From positions 1 through 55,118 of the forward strand of contig DASWNX010000019.1 in assembly GCA_036399055.1 (NCBI GenBank): a DNA stretch of 55,118 nt, in the 5' to 3' direction. Below are positions 1 to 7,701 of this stretch, one piece after another. The position numbers and the translations under genes were made by a program. The notes under the pieces were generated by a model. The model searched no databases. It was given only the letters and a program-made list of their open reading frames with translations, and was not told the origin of the DNA. This DNA comes from Jatrophihabitans sp. (GTDB lineage: Bacteria > Actinomycetota > Actinomycetes > Mycobacteriales > Jatrophihabitantaceae). Every line of letters begins with the position of its first letter. Position 1 is the stretch's first letter.

Positions 1-474
1 TTGGTCCTGGTAGAAGGCCGCTGACTCCTGGTCCAGGGGCAGCAGCAGCCGCTCCAGCGAGCCCAGGGCGCGCGAGTGCAAGGTGTGGGCGTGGGCGGCG
101 GCCTCGGCGTGGGGGTGCATCTCGTGGATGGCGGAGTGGATGACGAAAGCGCTCGGGTTGACCTTGTGCTTTCCTTCCACGACCACCCCGGCGCTGTCGA
201 CGCAGATCAGGTCCTGCACGGTCACCAGCTTGAACGAGACCCCGAACGGGTTCACCCAGAAGCGGTCGCGGTGCTCGGGGTCGCGCACGGAGATGTGCCC
301 GGCGATCCCCTCTCCGAAGCCGAGCCGGCCGAAGATCCGCAAGGCCGCGGCCAGGCGCAGCTTGCGGTGCTCGCGCTCCTGCTGATGAGTGGCGAAAACC
401 GGAGCGGAGGGCAGCGGAAGACCCGTGTGCGTGTCGGCCAGAAACGCCTGCTCCTCAGACTTGGTCATAGTCAT
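1..474 (-). CDS. class II aldolase/adducin family protein (C-terminus beyond window)
   Basis: The visible 158 codons match the N-terminal part of the class II aldolase/adducin fold (fuculose-phosphate aldolase, sugar epimerase and decarboxylase relatives). A glycine-rich segment with the pattern FGEGIAGHISVRDPE lies near residues 50-65. A zinc-type His-x-His pair (AAAHAHTLHSR) lies near residues 133-143. Members bind a divalent metal and cleave or rearrange hydroxy-carbonyl substrates in the cytoplasm. The start chosen is the ATG at 474, which overlaps the upstream stop in an ATGA arrangement and has AAGGAG seven bases before it. A second ATG two codons later is possible. It is the second gene of a leftward pair with the FAD/NAD(P)-binding protein, so it probably acts on the same small molecule. 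The substrate cannot be read from the sequence. Confidence 0.86.
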   Translation of the reverse strand, partial: MTMTKSEEQAFLADTHTGLPLPSAPVFATHQQEREHRKLRLAAALRIFGRLGFGEGIAGHISVRDPEHRDRFWVNPFGVSFKLVTVQDLICVDSAGVVVEGKHKVNPSAFVIHSAIHEMHPHAEAAAHAHTLHSRALGSLERLLLPLDQESAAFYQDQ

Positions 475-2033
475 GCCGGTGCTCCTTGAATGGTGGCCGC
501 CGACGCCTGCGGGCCGAGGCGTTCTGGCGGAGCGGTCCGGCTGCGGATCGCCAGGTCGCGCGCGATGTCCACCGCGCGGTCGACCAACGACTGCACGCCG
601 AAAGTGAAGAACAACGAACCCGAGGCCGGATCGCCCAGCGTGTAGAGCCGGGACGGCGACCCATCCGGGCGCCGGGCCCTGCTGTCAGCCCGGTCAGTGA
701 CCAGCCCGCCGTGGCGATGGCGTAGCGCCAGCCCGTGCTGGACCAGCGAGTCCGTCAGGTCGGCAGCGCCGAGGGAGTACCCCCGAACTCGCGCGTTCAC
801 CGCGCTGACCACGACGTCGGTGCTCTCGACCCGGCCGTCGACGGTCACGTCGAAGTGCGAGCCGCCGGCGCCTGGCCGGATGTCCTGCAGACCGGGCTCG
901 ACGCTCAGCTGTCCGTTGTCGGCCAACTCCAGCAGAAGACTGGCGCTGGTCGGGGGCATCGGGCAGCACAGGCTCATGATGATGCGGTAATGGCTGCTGA
1001 GCATGAGCTCCTGCTCGTCGCTGCTCAGGTACGGCCAGATGTCAGGGCCCACCTCAGGCACGGCTTGCTGGATCAGGCGAAGCGCCACAGAGGTGTCGTC
1101 CACCAGACTCAGATGCCGGCGTAGCCGGCTGATCCCGGACTCGTCGCGCACACCTGTTATCTCTTTGAGCAACTCGGTCGGATCCTCGCCCCAGTGCGCC
1201 AGCTCCTTCGACATCAGGTCGATGACGTCGGCGATGTGCAGCTGGCCCATGGAGGATTGCCGGAGCTCAGTGAGGGCCTCGGTGGTGAAGTGGCGCATCT
1301 CGAGGGTGACCGCGCGCTGACGCACCCCGGGGAGGGAGCCCGAGCGTGACAGCAGGCGAATGGGCCCCCGGTGTCCTTTGGCTCGTAGGCCCAGGGCCAC
1401 ATCGACCGCCGTCAGGCCGGTGCCGATCACCGCGACCGAGCTGTCGTCATCGAGCTCGAACAGCTTGTGCGCCACCGGATAGGGGTCGGCGATGAAGTTC
1501 TCGGCACCGGCCAGACCGTAGACGTCGGTGGGCGTGCCGGCGCCCGTCGCCAGGATCGCGTAGTCCACAACCTGGGTCTGGTCGGCGGACTGGACCGCGA
1601 GCCGGCCGTCGGGCAGTTGCCGGATCTCAGACACCAGCTCGCGGACGAATGTCACCCGCCAGCCACGGCGGCCCAGTGACATGAGCGCCTGCCGCGCCGA
1701 CTGCTCGAGGTAGTCGCCGTACACGGCTCTGGGAATGAAGACGCTGCCGGACAGCTCGTCGGTGAGGACCGACTTCTCGAGCATGATTTCTCGAGCTTGG
1801 AGCCAGTTCATCAGATGGTGGGGGTCATCAGCGACCACCGACATGTCGGTGGGCACCGAATTGACCCGGACGCAGTCATCGTCTGGCTGGTAGGCCCGCC
1901 CTCGCCAGAGATACCTGGACGGGTCGTAGATGAACAGCTCGCCCGGGTCTAGGTCGTCTCTTTTGTCGAGCGCGGCCAGGAACGACACCGCGGATGCTCC
2001 GGCACCCACCACCGAGATTGAGATTCCCGTCAC
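471..2033 (-). CDS. FAD/NAD(P)-binding oxidoreductase (NAD_binding_9-like)
   Basis: 520 aa. The N-terminus has a dinucleotide-binding fold (ISVVGAGASAVSFLAAL, residues 4-20) followed by a typical FAD-family segment with WRGRAY. A second nucleotide-binding motif (VAVIGTGLTAVDVALGL) occurs near residue 200, as in flavoproteins that bind both FAD and NAD(P)H. The C-terminus has a late FAD-contact stretch (LYTLGDPASGSLFFTFGVQS). The overall layout fits the FAD-NAD(P)-binding proteins often found as tailoring enzymes in actinomycete clusters. It has no signal peptide and is presumably cytoplasmic. It heads a leftward two-gene operon and overlaps the aldolase start by four bases. The 159-bp gap to the divergent flavin reductase gene should hold promoters for both. 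The actual reaction is unknown. Confidence 0.85.
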   Translation of the reverse strand: MTGISISVVGAGASAVSFLAALDKRDDLDPGELFIYDPSRYLWRGRAYQPDDDCVRVNSVPTDMSVVADDPHHLMNWLQAREIMLEKSVLTDELSGSVFIPRAVYGDYLEQSARQALMSLGRRGWRVTFVRELVSEIRQLPDGRLAVQSADQTQVVDYAILATGAGTPTDVYGLAGAENFIADPYPVAHKLFELDDDSSVAVIGTGLTAVDVALGLRAKGHRGPIRLLSRSGSLPGVRQRAVTLEMRHFTTEALTELRQSSMGQLHIADVIDLMSKELAHWGEDPTELLKEITGVRDESGISRLRRHLSLVDDTSVALRLIQQAVPEVGPDIWPYLSSDEQELMLSSHYRIIMSLCCPMPPTSASLLLELADNGQLSVEPGLQDIRPGAGGSHFDVTVDGRVESTDVVVSAVNARVRGYSLGAADLTDSLVQHGLALRHRHGGLVTDRADSRARRPDGSPSRLYTLGDPASGSLFFTFGVQSLVDRAVDIARDLAIRSRTAPPERLGPQASAATIQGAPA

Positions 2034-2080
2034 TCGATCATCTCCATCCTCGGTGTCCAGGGCATCGGCGATTGTTCCTG

Positions 2081-2092
2081 CGTAAGTTTACG
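2081..2092. promoter_or_regulatory. short inverted repeat in the divergent promoter region
   Basis: CGTAA-GT-TTACG is a 5-bp perfect dyad with a 2-base spacer between the divergent FAD-protein and flavin-reductase genes. The region (2034-2192) is less GC-rich than the flanking genes. The dyad is followed by CGAAT spaced at 10 bases. It could be part of an operator for the TetR protein encoded in the rightward operon. That is inference from location only. Confidence 0.3.
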
Positions 2093-2145
2093 AATCCGTC
2101 CGAATTGTGATGTGCAGAGCGCGCCTTGGCTCTGACGTATTTGCG

Positions 2146-2214
2146 CATGACTACTACGGGCGGGGCCCCATGACTACTGGCGGCGGGGCTGCATGACTAC
2201 TGGCGAAAACATTT
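2146..2214. repeat. three tandem 23-bp direct repeats over the flavin-reductase start
   Basis: CATGACTACT occurs at 2146, 2169 and 2192, exactly 23 bases apart. Units one and two also share a GGGCGGGGC-like tail. The third unit contains the ATG at 2193. Because 23 is not a multiple of three, the three ATGs are in different frames and only the last leads into the reductase. The repeats may come from slippage duplication of the start region or may be protein-binding sites. Confidence 0.75.
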
Positions 2215-2819
2215 TCACAATCAGCGCCGAAGGTGCGTGGACGGGCCACAGCGCGTGCGCGGATAGGCAATTCGACGCGCTCTGCGAATGCGAATCTGTC
2301 ACCGTGCAGAAACCAGCAGCCCTGCCGCCGACCTCGGGCGTCGCCGACGTGAGGGACGTCATGCGCTCCATCGTCACCGGCGTCTGCCTGGCTACCACCT
2401 ACCGTGAGACGCCCGAAGGCCTCGAGCATGACGCGCAGACGGTCAACTCGTTGACCGAGGTCTCCATGTCCCCGCCGCTGGTGTCGATCTGCCTTCCCAG
2501 GGACTCACCCTTTCTCCAGGACCTGCGAAGCTCGCTGAGCTGGGGCATCTCGATCCTCGACGTGTGCGGCGACGACATCGCGGTGCAGTTCGCTCAGGAC
2601 CGGCCGGCCCGGGCATCGGCACTGGCCGGCCTGGGGTTGACACCGGCTCCCCGAACCGGAGCGCTGGTCATGCCGGGGCGGAGCTGGCTGGAGTGCGAGC
2701 TGTTCCGATGCGTCGACGCAGGTGATCACACCGTCGTCATCGGCGAGGTCCTGAGCGCGCAGCTGGCCGTCGGCAGGCCGCCGCTGATCTACCTGGACGG
2801 GCAGTTCCGTGTCGCGTGA
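2193..2819 (+). CDS. flavin reductase-like protein (flavin supplier for a two-component monooxygenase)
   Basis: 208 aa. From about residue 52 it matches the flavin reductase-like (HpaC-type) split barrel: DVMRSIVTGVCLATT, then SLTEVSMSPPLVSICL, the classic Asn/Ser-Leu-Thr segment and a strand that holds FMN/FAD. The family uses NAD(P)H to make free reduced flavin. The preceding 50 or so residues are atypical and Cys-containing, so the true start may lie downstream. I see no better ribosome site, and ATG 2193 sits behind a GGGG stretch. It is first in a rightward operon that contains a flavin-dependent monooxygenase two genes downstream, its likely partner. Tandem 23-bp repeats cover the start. 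Confidence 0.85.
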   Translation: MTTGENIFTISAEGAWTGHSACADRQFDALCECESVTVQKPAALPPTSGVADVRDVMRSIVTGVCLATTYRETPEGLEHDAQTVNSLTEVSMSPPLVSICLPRDSPFLQDLRSSLSWGISILDVCGDDIAVQFAQDRPARASALAGLGLTPAPRTGALVMPGRSWLECELFRCVDAGDHTVVIGEVLSAQLAVGRPPLIYLDGQFRVA

Positions 2820-2877
2820 CCTGTCGCGGTCCCCGGCGGACGGCGCGGCATCAGCTACCGACACAGAAGGGCAAGCC

Positions 2878-4335
2878 ATGACTTCGCTCGACACCGAGCA
2901 GGAGACCAAGGGCGCCTGGGAGGCGCTGCTCAGCTCCGTCGTCGGCCCGGAGCGGGTGACGGCCGGAGCTCAAGCGCAGGAGCTCATCGCCCAGACGGCG
3001 AGCATGTCCGCGCCCAGATCGGTGCCGGTGCTGGTTCGGCCGCAGCACCCCGAGCAGGTAGCGGCCATCCTGAGCCACGCCAGCACCGAGGCCTCCGCCC
3101 TGCCGGTGCACGCGTTCAGCACTGGCCGCAGCTGGGGCATGGGCTCGCGGCTGCCGGCCGTCGGCCCGGTGACAGCGCTGGACCTGTCCGACCTGCGGCA
3201 GATCCGCGAGTTGGACACCGAGCGCGGATTCGCCGTCATCGAGCCCGGCGTCAGCCAGATGGAGCTGTCCACCGCGCTCGCCGGCAGCGATCGAATGATC
3301 AACGTGACGGTGTCCTCGGCGCACACCAGCTTCATCGGCAACATGCTCGACCGAGGGGTGGGCCTGCGGCACCAGCGCACCGAGGACGTGCTCGGCCTGG
3401 AGGTGGCGCTGCCCAGCGGCGACCTCGTCCGGCTGGGGTGGTGGCCCGAGAACGGCCGTGCCGCGGTGTACCGGCACGGGCTCGGACCGGATCTGCTGCC
3501 GGCATTCACGCAATCGAACCTGGGCGTGGTCACCGCTGCGGTCATCAAGCTGTTGCCCCGTCCAGAGGCCTCTCGGCTGATCCAGTTCGGAGTGCCGGCG
3601 GATCTGCTTGAGCCGGCGATGGAAGAGGTCCGTCGCTGGGTGACCCAAGGCATGGCCAGCGGCGTGGTGAAGGTCTACAACCCGGCAGCCGCTGTCCCCT
3701 ACGGCGCGAAGTCCGAAAGCTATCTGGTCCACGTGGTGGTGGACGGCGTGGCGGCCTACGTCGACGCCGTCAGCGACGTGCTGGTGCGCCGGGCCCGCGA
3801 ATGCGGGTTCTTCGACGATGTCGACCTGGCGGCCAACGCGGCGCGCACCCCGCAACAGCGTGACGTCGACGCCGAAGTGCAGGCCAGCTACCTCGGTGAG
3901 CTCGATTCCTCGGACCGGCTGTTCACGGCGAAGATGGGCGTGCCCGTCCCAGACATCGACACCAGCGTCGGCTTCCTGATGTTCCTTCCCCTGATCCCGT
4001 TTCGGGGAAGAGACATCCGAGCCGTGTCCGATCTGATTTCCGAGGCAGATCGGGCGCAATGCGGCGTGACGTTCAATGCCATCGACGACGACGTGATCGA
4101 CTGCGTCGTGACGGTGCGCTTCGAGCGGACGCCCGAATCCCGCCAGGTGGCGCACGAGGTGCTCGGCCAGCTCGTCGCCGACCTGGCACAACGGGGGTAC
4201 CAGCCGTACCGCCTCGGCATAGACCAGGCGGAGGACTTCACGAAACTGGTGCACCCGAACGTCCGAGAACTGGTTGAGAAGGTCCGCAAGGCAATCGATC
4301 CGACTGGCGTGATCGCGCCGGGCCGTTATTCGTGA
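2878..4335 (+). CDS. VAO/4-cresol-dehydrogenase-type FAD-linked oxidase
   Basis: 485 aa from the ATG at 2878, which has GAAGGG six bases before it. An in-frame GTG at 2809 lies inside the previous gene and lacks such a site. The N-terminal half is a FAD_binding_4 (PCMH) domain: VLVRPQHPEQVAAIL near residue 45, then a flavin-contacting stretch with NMLDRGVGLRHQRTEDVLGLE near residues 155-175. The C-terminus ends AIDPTGVIAPGRYS, the usual closing motif of vanillyl-alcohol oxidase and p-cresol methylhydroxylase flavoproteins. These enzymes oxidise benzylic or allylic alcohols, amines and alkyl phenols. I cannot identify the substrate or whether FAD is covalently bound. It sits between the flavin reductase and the flavin monooxygenase, with a 16-base gap to the latter. 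Confidence 0.88.
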   Translation: MTSLDTEQETKGAWEALLSSVVGPERVTAGAQAQELIAQTASMSAPRSVPVLVRPQHPEQVAAILSHASTEASALPVHAFSTGRSWGMGSRLPAVGPVTALDLSDLRQIRELDTERGFAVIEPGVSQMELSTALAGSDRMINVTVSSAHTSFIGNMLDRGVGLRHQRTEDVLGLEVALPSGDLVRLGWWPENGRAAVYRHGLGPDLLPAFTQSNLGVVTAAVIKLLPRPEASRLIQFGVPADLLEPAMEEVRRWVTQGMASGVVKVYNPAAAVPYGAKSESYLVHVVVDGVAAYVDAVSDVLVRRARECGFFDDVDLAANAARTPQQRDVDAEVQASYLGELDSSDRLFTAKMGVPVPDIDTSVGFLMFLPLIPFRGRDIRAVSDLISEADRAQCGVTFNAIDDDVIDCVVTVRFERTPESRQVAHEVLGQLVADLAQRGYQPYRLGIDQAEDFTKLVHPNVRELVEKVRKAIDPTGVIAPGRYS

Positions 4336-4351
4336 AGGGGAAACACACATC

Positions 4352-5566
4352 GTGACCATGCTCACCGACCCTGCGACAAGCAACTCGACGAACCCTCCCA
4401 CGACTCCCGAGGAGGTCCTGGAGCGGGCTCGGGCCGTCGTTCCTGAGCTGCGTGCCTGGACCGAGCGCATCACCGCGGCGCGGCAGCTGCCGAGCGAGGT
4501 GGTCGACATCCTGCGATCGACCGGTGTCTTTCGCATGGGCGTCACGACCGCGGCGGGTGGCCCGGGACTGAACTCCGCCCAGCAGACCGAGGTGATCGAG
4601 ATCCTCTCGCAGGGCGACGCGTCGGCCGGCTGGTGCGCCATGATCGGAATGGACACCCCGCTCTACGCCGAGTTCTTGAGTGAATCGGTGGCCCAGGAGC
4701 TGTTCGCCGACCTCGACACCGTCACCGCCGGCCTGATCCTTCCGGTGGGTCGGGCGGACCGGGTCCCCGGCGGCTATCAGGTCACCGGGCAGTGGCCGTT
4801 CGGCAGCGGTATCACCCACGCCAAGTGGGTGGTCGCCGGATGCCAGGTGTACGAGAACGGCGAGCTGGTGCCCGGCCCTCACGGCATGCCGTTCACCTGG
4901 CGCATCATGGTCGTCCCGCGCTCGGACGTGACGCTGCTCGACACCTGGAACGTCTCCGGCCTGGCCGGCTCAGGCAGCCACGACTACCGGATGGACTCGC
5001 TGTTCGTGCCCGAAGAGCGGAGCTTCAGCTTCGGGAACCCGCGCAACCCCGGACCGATGGCCACTTCCGACGCGATCCTTCGCAACATGCCGGGAGTGCC
5101 CCTCGGCGTCGCCCGCGCGGCCCTCGACCATGTCAAGTCCCTGGCTGAGAATCGCGTGGATCGCGCGACCGGAACCAGCTGGCGTGACAGCTACCGGGTG
5201 CAGATGGCGGTCGCCTACGCCGAGCAGCAGCTCGATATCGCTCGCAGGGCGGTCTATCACGGGCTGGAGGAGCAGTGGGACCTGCTCGTCAGAGGCGTGG
5301 AGCCGACGCCCGAACAGCGGGTGGCGCCGGTGCTCGCCAGGGTTCACTCCTTCCGGGTGGCACGGCAGATCCTCAACGACCTCACCGACCTGGTCGCCAC
5401 TCAAGCGGTGCGGACGTCCTCGCCGCTGGCCGGCTGGCTGGCTGACGTGACGGTCATGCGTCAGCACATCATCGCCCAGGACGAGGTGCTGCAGTCTGCC
5501 GGCGCCGTGCTGCTGGGAGGAACCCCCTCGAATCTGTTCAGCGTGGGGCTGGTTCCTGGCACCTGA
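4352..5566 (+). CDS. flavin-dependent monooxygenase, acyl-CoA dehydrogenase fold (HsaA/HpaB-like)
   Basis: 404 aa. The sequence has the acyl-CoA dehydrogenase type-2 layout: an N-terminal helical domain (QLPSEVVDILRSTGVFRMGV), a central beta domain with QWPFGSGITHAKWVVAG and TWNVSGLAGSGSHDYRMDSLFVP split around residue 190-215, and a C-terminal helical bundle ending with LLGGTPSNLFS. The serine-glycine pattern around GLAGSGSHD is typical of group D flavin monooxygenases that hydroxylate aromatic or heteroaromatic rings with FADH2/FMNH2. The GTG at 4352 is preceded by GAAGGGG. An ATG two codons later is possible. The flavin reductase of the same operon would supply reduced flavin. The substrate is unknown, and a desaturase role is an alternative. 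Confidence 0.87.
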   Translation: MTMLTDPATSNSTNPPTTPEEVLERARAVVPELRAWTERITAARQLPSEVVDILRSTGVFRMGVTTAAGGPGLNSAQQTEVIEILSQGDASAGWCAMIGMDTPLYAEFLSESVAQELFADLDTVTAGLILPVGRADRVPGGYQVTGQWPFGSGITHAKWVVAGCQVYENGELVPGPHGMPFTWRIMVVPRSDVTLLDTWNVSGLAGSGSHDYRMDSLFVPEERSFSFGNPRNPGPMATSDAILRNMPGVPLGVARAALDHVKSLAENRVDRATGTSWRDSYRVQMAVAYAEQQLDIARRAVYHGLEEQWDLLVRGVEPTPEQRVAPVLARVHSFRVARQILNDLTDLVATQAVRTSSPLAGWLADVTVMRQHIIAQDEVLQSAGAVLLGGTPSNLFSVGLVPGT

Positions 5567-5598
5567 GGGCGCCAGCCGACGGATCGAAGGACCTGACG

Positions 5599-6177
5599 AT
5601 GGAATTCACCACGACTCTCGATCGGGATGGCGCCGTCCGGGCGGCGACGCGGATCTTTCGTGCCTACGGGTACTCAGACGCGACGCCGGTGTTGCTGGCC
5701 CACGCGGTAGGCGTGGCCAAGAGCGACCTGTACAGCGCCTTCGGCAGCAAGCACGACTTGTTCCTGACGTGCTTGACCACCTACGCCGATAGGGAGTTCG
5801 AGGAGTTTTCCGAACAGCTTTCCAAGGCAGGGCCGGCGCAGGAACGGATCCGGCGCGCTTTCGACGCGGCGGCGGCCGCGGATCAGGACGACCCCGACCA
5901 CTGCGGATGCCTGATCGTGAGCACCGCTACCGAACGGGGGTTCTCCGACTCCGAGGCGAGCAAGATCGTCTGGGAGAGCATGTCGCGCACCAGAGCGGCG
6001 CTGCGAGGCGTGCTGGCTGACGGTGTGCAGGCCGGCGAGATCGACCTCGACCGGGATCTGGACGCGCTGGCCGACATGCTGCAGTGCACCATGATCGGCC
6101 TCCGGGTGCTGGGCTCCGCGGCGTCGAACTCGGCGAGCATCCGCGCCGTCATCGACAGCGCCGTCAGCAATATCTGA
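5599..6177 (+). CDS. TetR-family transcriptional regulator
   Basis: 192 aa. The first 60 residues form the TetR helix-turn-helix: AVRAATRIFRAYGYSDATPVL, then LAHAVGVAKSDLYSAFGSKHDLFL with the signature aromatic/serine recognition-helix end. The remainder is the helical ligand-binding domain, with CGCLIVSTATERG as in the TetR C-terminal family. GAAGGA lies seven bases before the ATG. It is encoded between the monooxygenase and the MFS exporter, an arrangement typical of a repressor that senses a product or intermediate and controls export. An operator candidate lies at 2081-2092. Regulation of its own operon is inference. Confidence 0.92.
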   Translation: MEFTTTLDRDGAVRAATRIFRAYGYSDATPVLLAHAVGVAKSDLYSAFGSKHDLFLTCLTTYADREFEEFSEQLSKAGPAQERIRRAFDAAAAADQDDPDHCGCLIVSTATERGFSDSEASKIVWESMSRTRAALRGVLADGVQAGEIDLDRDLDALADMLQCTMIGLRVLGSAASNSASIRAVIDSAVSNI

Positions 6178-6258
6178 CCCACCCGACGCCCTGTGTCAGG
6201 GCACGTACCCCACACACCCCCAGTCAAGAAGACGAACACCAGCCCGAATAGAGGAAAG

Positions 6259-7695
6259 ATGTCCAGACAAGTCAACGATCAGGCAGACGCGATCGCCGCT
6301 GAGCCACCCCCACTGGCCGTCTGGTCCGGTCGCACCTGGGCCATGCTCATCGTGTTGTGCGGCGCGATGTTCCTCGACGCGTTGGACAACGCCATGGTCG
6401 GTATCGCCGTGCCGCCCATCCGGGATGAGTTCGGCATGTCGACCTCGGCGGTCCAATGGGTCGTCAGCGCCTACGTCCTCGGCTTCGGTGGCTTCCTGCT
6501 GCTCGGCGGCCGCCTGGCTGACATCGTGGGCCGGCGCCGGCTGCTGCTGATCGGCGTAGCCGTCTTCGCCGCCGCCTCGCTGGCCGGCGGCCTCGCGCAG
6601 AACGGCGTGTCGGTCATCGCCGCACGATTCGTGATGGGCGTGGCCGCGGCCTTCACCGCCCCCGCCGGTTTGGCGATCGTGATAACGACCTTCCCCGAAG
6701 GGCCGCAGCGCAACCGAGCGGTCGGCATCTACACCGCGTGCGGCGCCACCGGGTTCTCCCTCGGCCTGATCGCGGGCGGCCTGCTCACCGAGATCGGCTG
6801 GCGCTGGACGTTCTTCCTGCCGGTGGTCGCCGCTCTGGCCATCCTCATCGGCGCCCTGGTCTTCGTGCCCGCGGTCGGCAAGAACGCGAGCAGGCCGCAG
6901 ATCGACGTCACCGGCGCGGTTCTGATCACCGGCGCCATGCTGATGTTGGTGTACGCGGTGGTGGAGGCGCCGACTCGCGGCTGGACCTCGGGGCTGATCC
7001 TCTCGCTGTTCGTGGCGTCGGCGCTGTGCATCGGCGCGTTCGTCCTCGTCGAGCGATCCGTGCCCGTGCCGCTGATCCGGTTGTCCTTCCTGCGCAACGG
7101 CGGCCTGGTCGGCGCCGCGCTGTTCGCGGCAGCCATCCTCGGCACGTACATGAGCTTTCAGTTCATCGGAGCGCTCTACCTGCAGCAGCTTCGGGACTGG
7201 AGCCCACTGGAGATGGCTATGGGCTTCCTGCCCTGTGGCCTGCTGATCGGATTCCTGGCGCCCCGGGCGGGCAAGTTCATCGGCATCGTCGGGGTCAAGT
7301 GGATGATCGTGATCGGGTTCATCGCCTACACCCTGGCCTACCTGGTCTTTCTCAGGATCGGCCTGGACTCGTCGTACGCGGTCTACATCCTGCCCAGCAT
7401 GCTGCTCATCGGCATCGCGTTCCCGTTCTCCTTCACCGGCGCCTATGTTCAGGCGACGAGCGGCGTGGCCGACGACGAGCAGGGCCTGGCCGCCGGAGTT
7501 CTGCAGACCGGTTACCAGATCGGCGCGGCATTGGTGCTGGCCATCACCACCGCGACGATCAGCGCCAAGACCGGCAGCGGGCGAGAAGGAATCCTCGACG
7601 GTTACCACGCCGGTCTGTGGGTGGTGACCGCGGTGTCCGTCGCCGCGCTTATCGGAGCGGTGCTCTCGCTGGCTCGCAAGTCCGCGCGGAGCTGA
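6259..7695 (+). CDS. MFS drug exporter, DHA2 (EmrB/QacA) family, 14 TM
   Basis: 478 aa from the ATG at 6259, immediately after GAGGAAAG. An upstream in-frame GTG at 6193 would add a hydrophilic 22-residue tail with no ribosome site. Motifs: MFLDALDNAMVGIAVPPIRDEFG in TM1 (motif D1-like), QWVVSAYVLGFGGFLLLGGR in TM2, GRLADIVGRRR (motif A), and GIYTACGATGFSLGLIAGG near TM5 (motif C-type antiporter signature). About fourteen hydrophobic segments span the whole protein. DHA2 members are inner-membrane drug/proton antiporters. Its place beside TetR and the tailoring enzymes suggests export of the cluster product or of a toxic intermediate. Confidence 0.93.
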   Translation: MSRQVNDQADAIAAEPPPLAVWSGRTWAMLIVLCGAMFLDALDNAMVGIAVPPIRDEFGMSTSAVQWVVSAYVLGFGGFLLLGGRLADIVGRRRLLLIGVAVFAAASLAGGLAQNGVSVIAARFVMGVAAAFTAPAGLAIVITTFPEGPQRNRAVGIYTACGATGFSLGLIAGGLLTEIGWRWTFFLPVVAALAILIGALVFVPAVGKNASRPQIDVTGAVLITGAMLMLVYAVVEAPTRGWTSGLILSLFVASALCIGAFVLVERSVPVPLIRLSFLRNGGLVGAALFAAAILGTYMSFQFIGALYLQQLRDWSPLEMAMGFLPCGLLIGFLAPRAGKFIGIVGVKWMIVIGFIAYTLAYLVFLRIGLDSSYAVYILPSMLLIGIAFPFSFTGAYVQATSGVADDEQGLAAGVLQTGYQIGAALVLAITTATISAKTGSGREGILDGYHAGLWVVTAVSVAALIGAVLSLARKSARS

Positions 7696-7701
7696 CCGCA
7701 G

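Noticed and set aside
2851-4656. 601-codon minus-strand open frame
   Set aside because: Antisense to the VAO oxidase and monooxygenase genes with His/Arg-rich low-complexity content.
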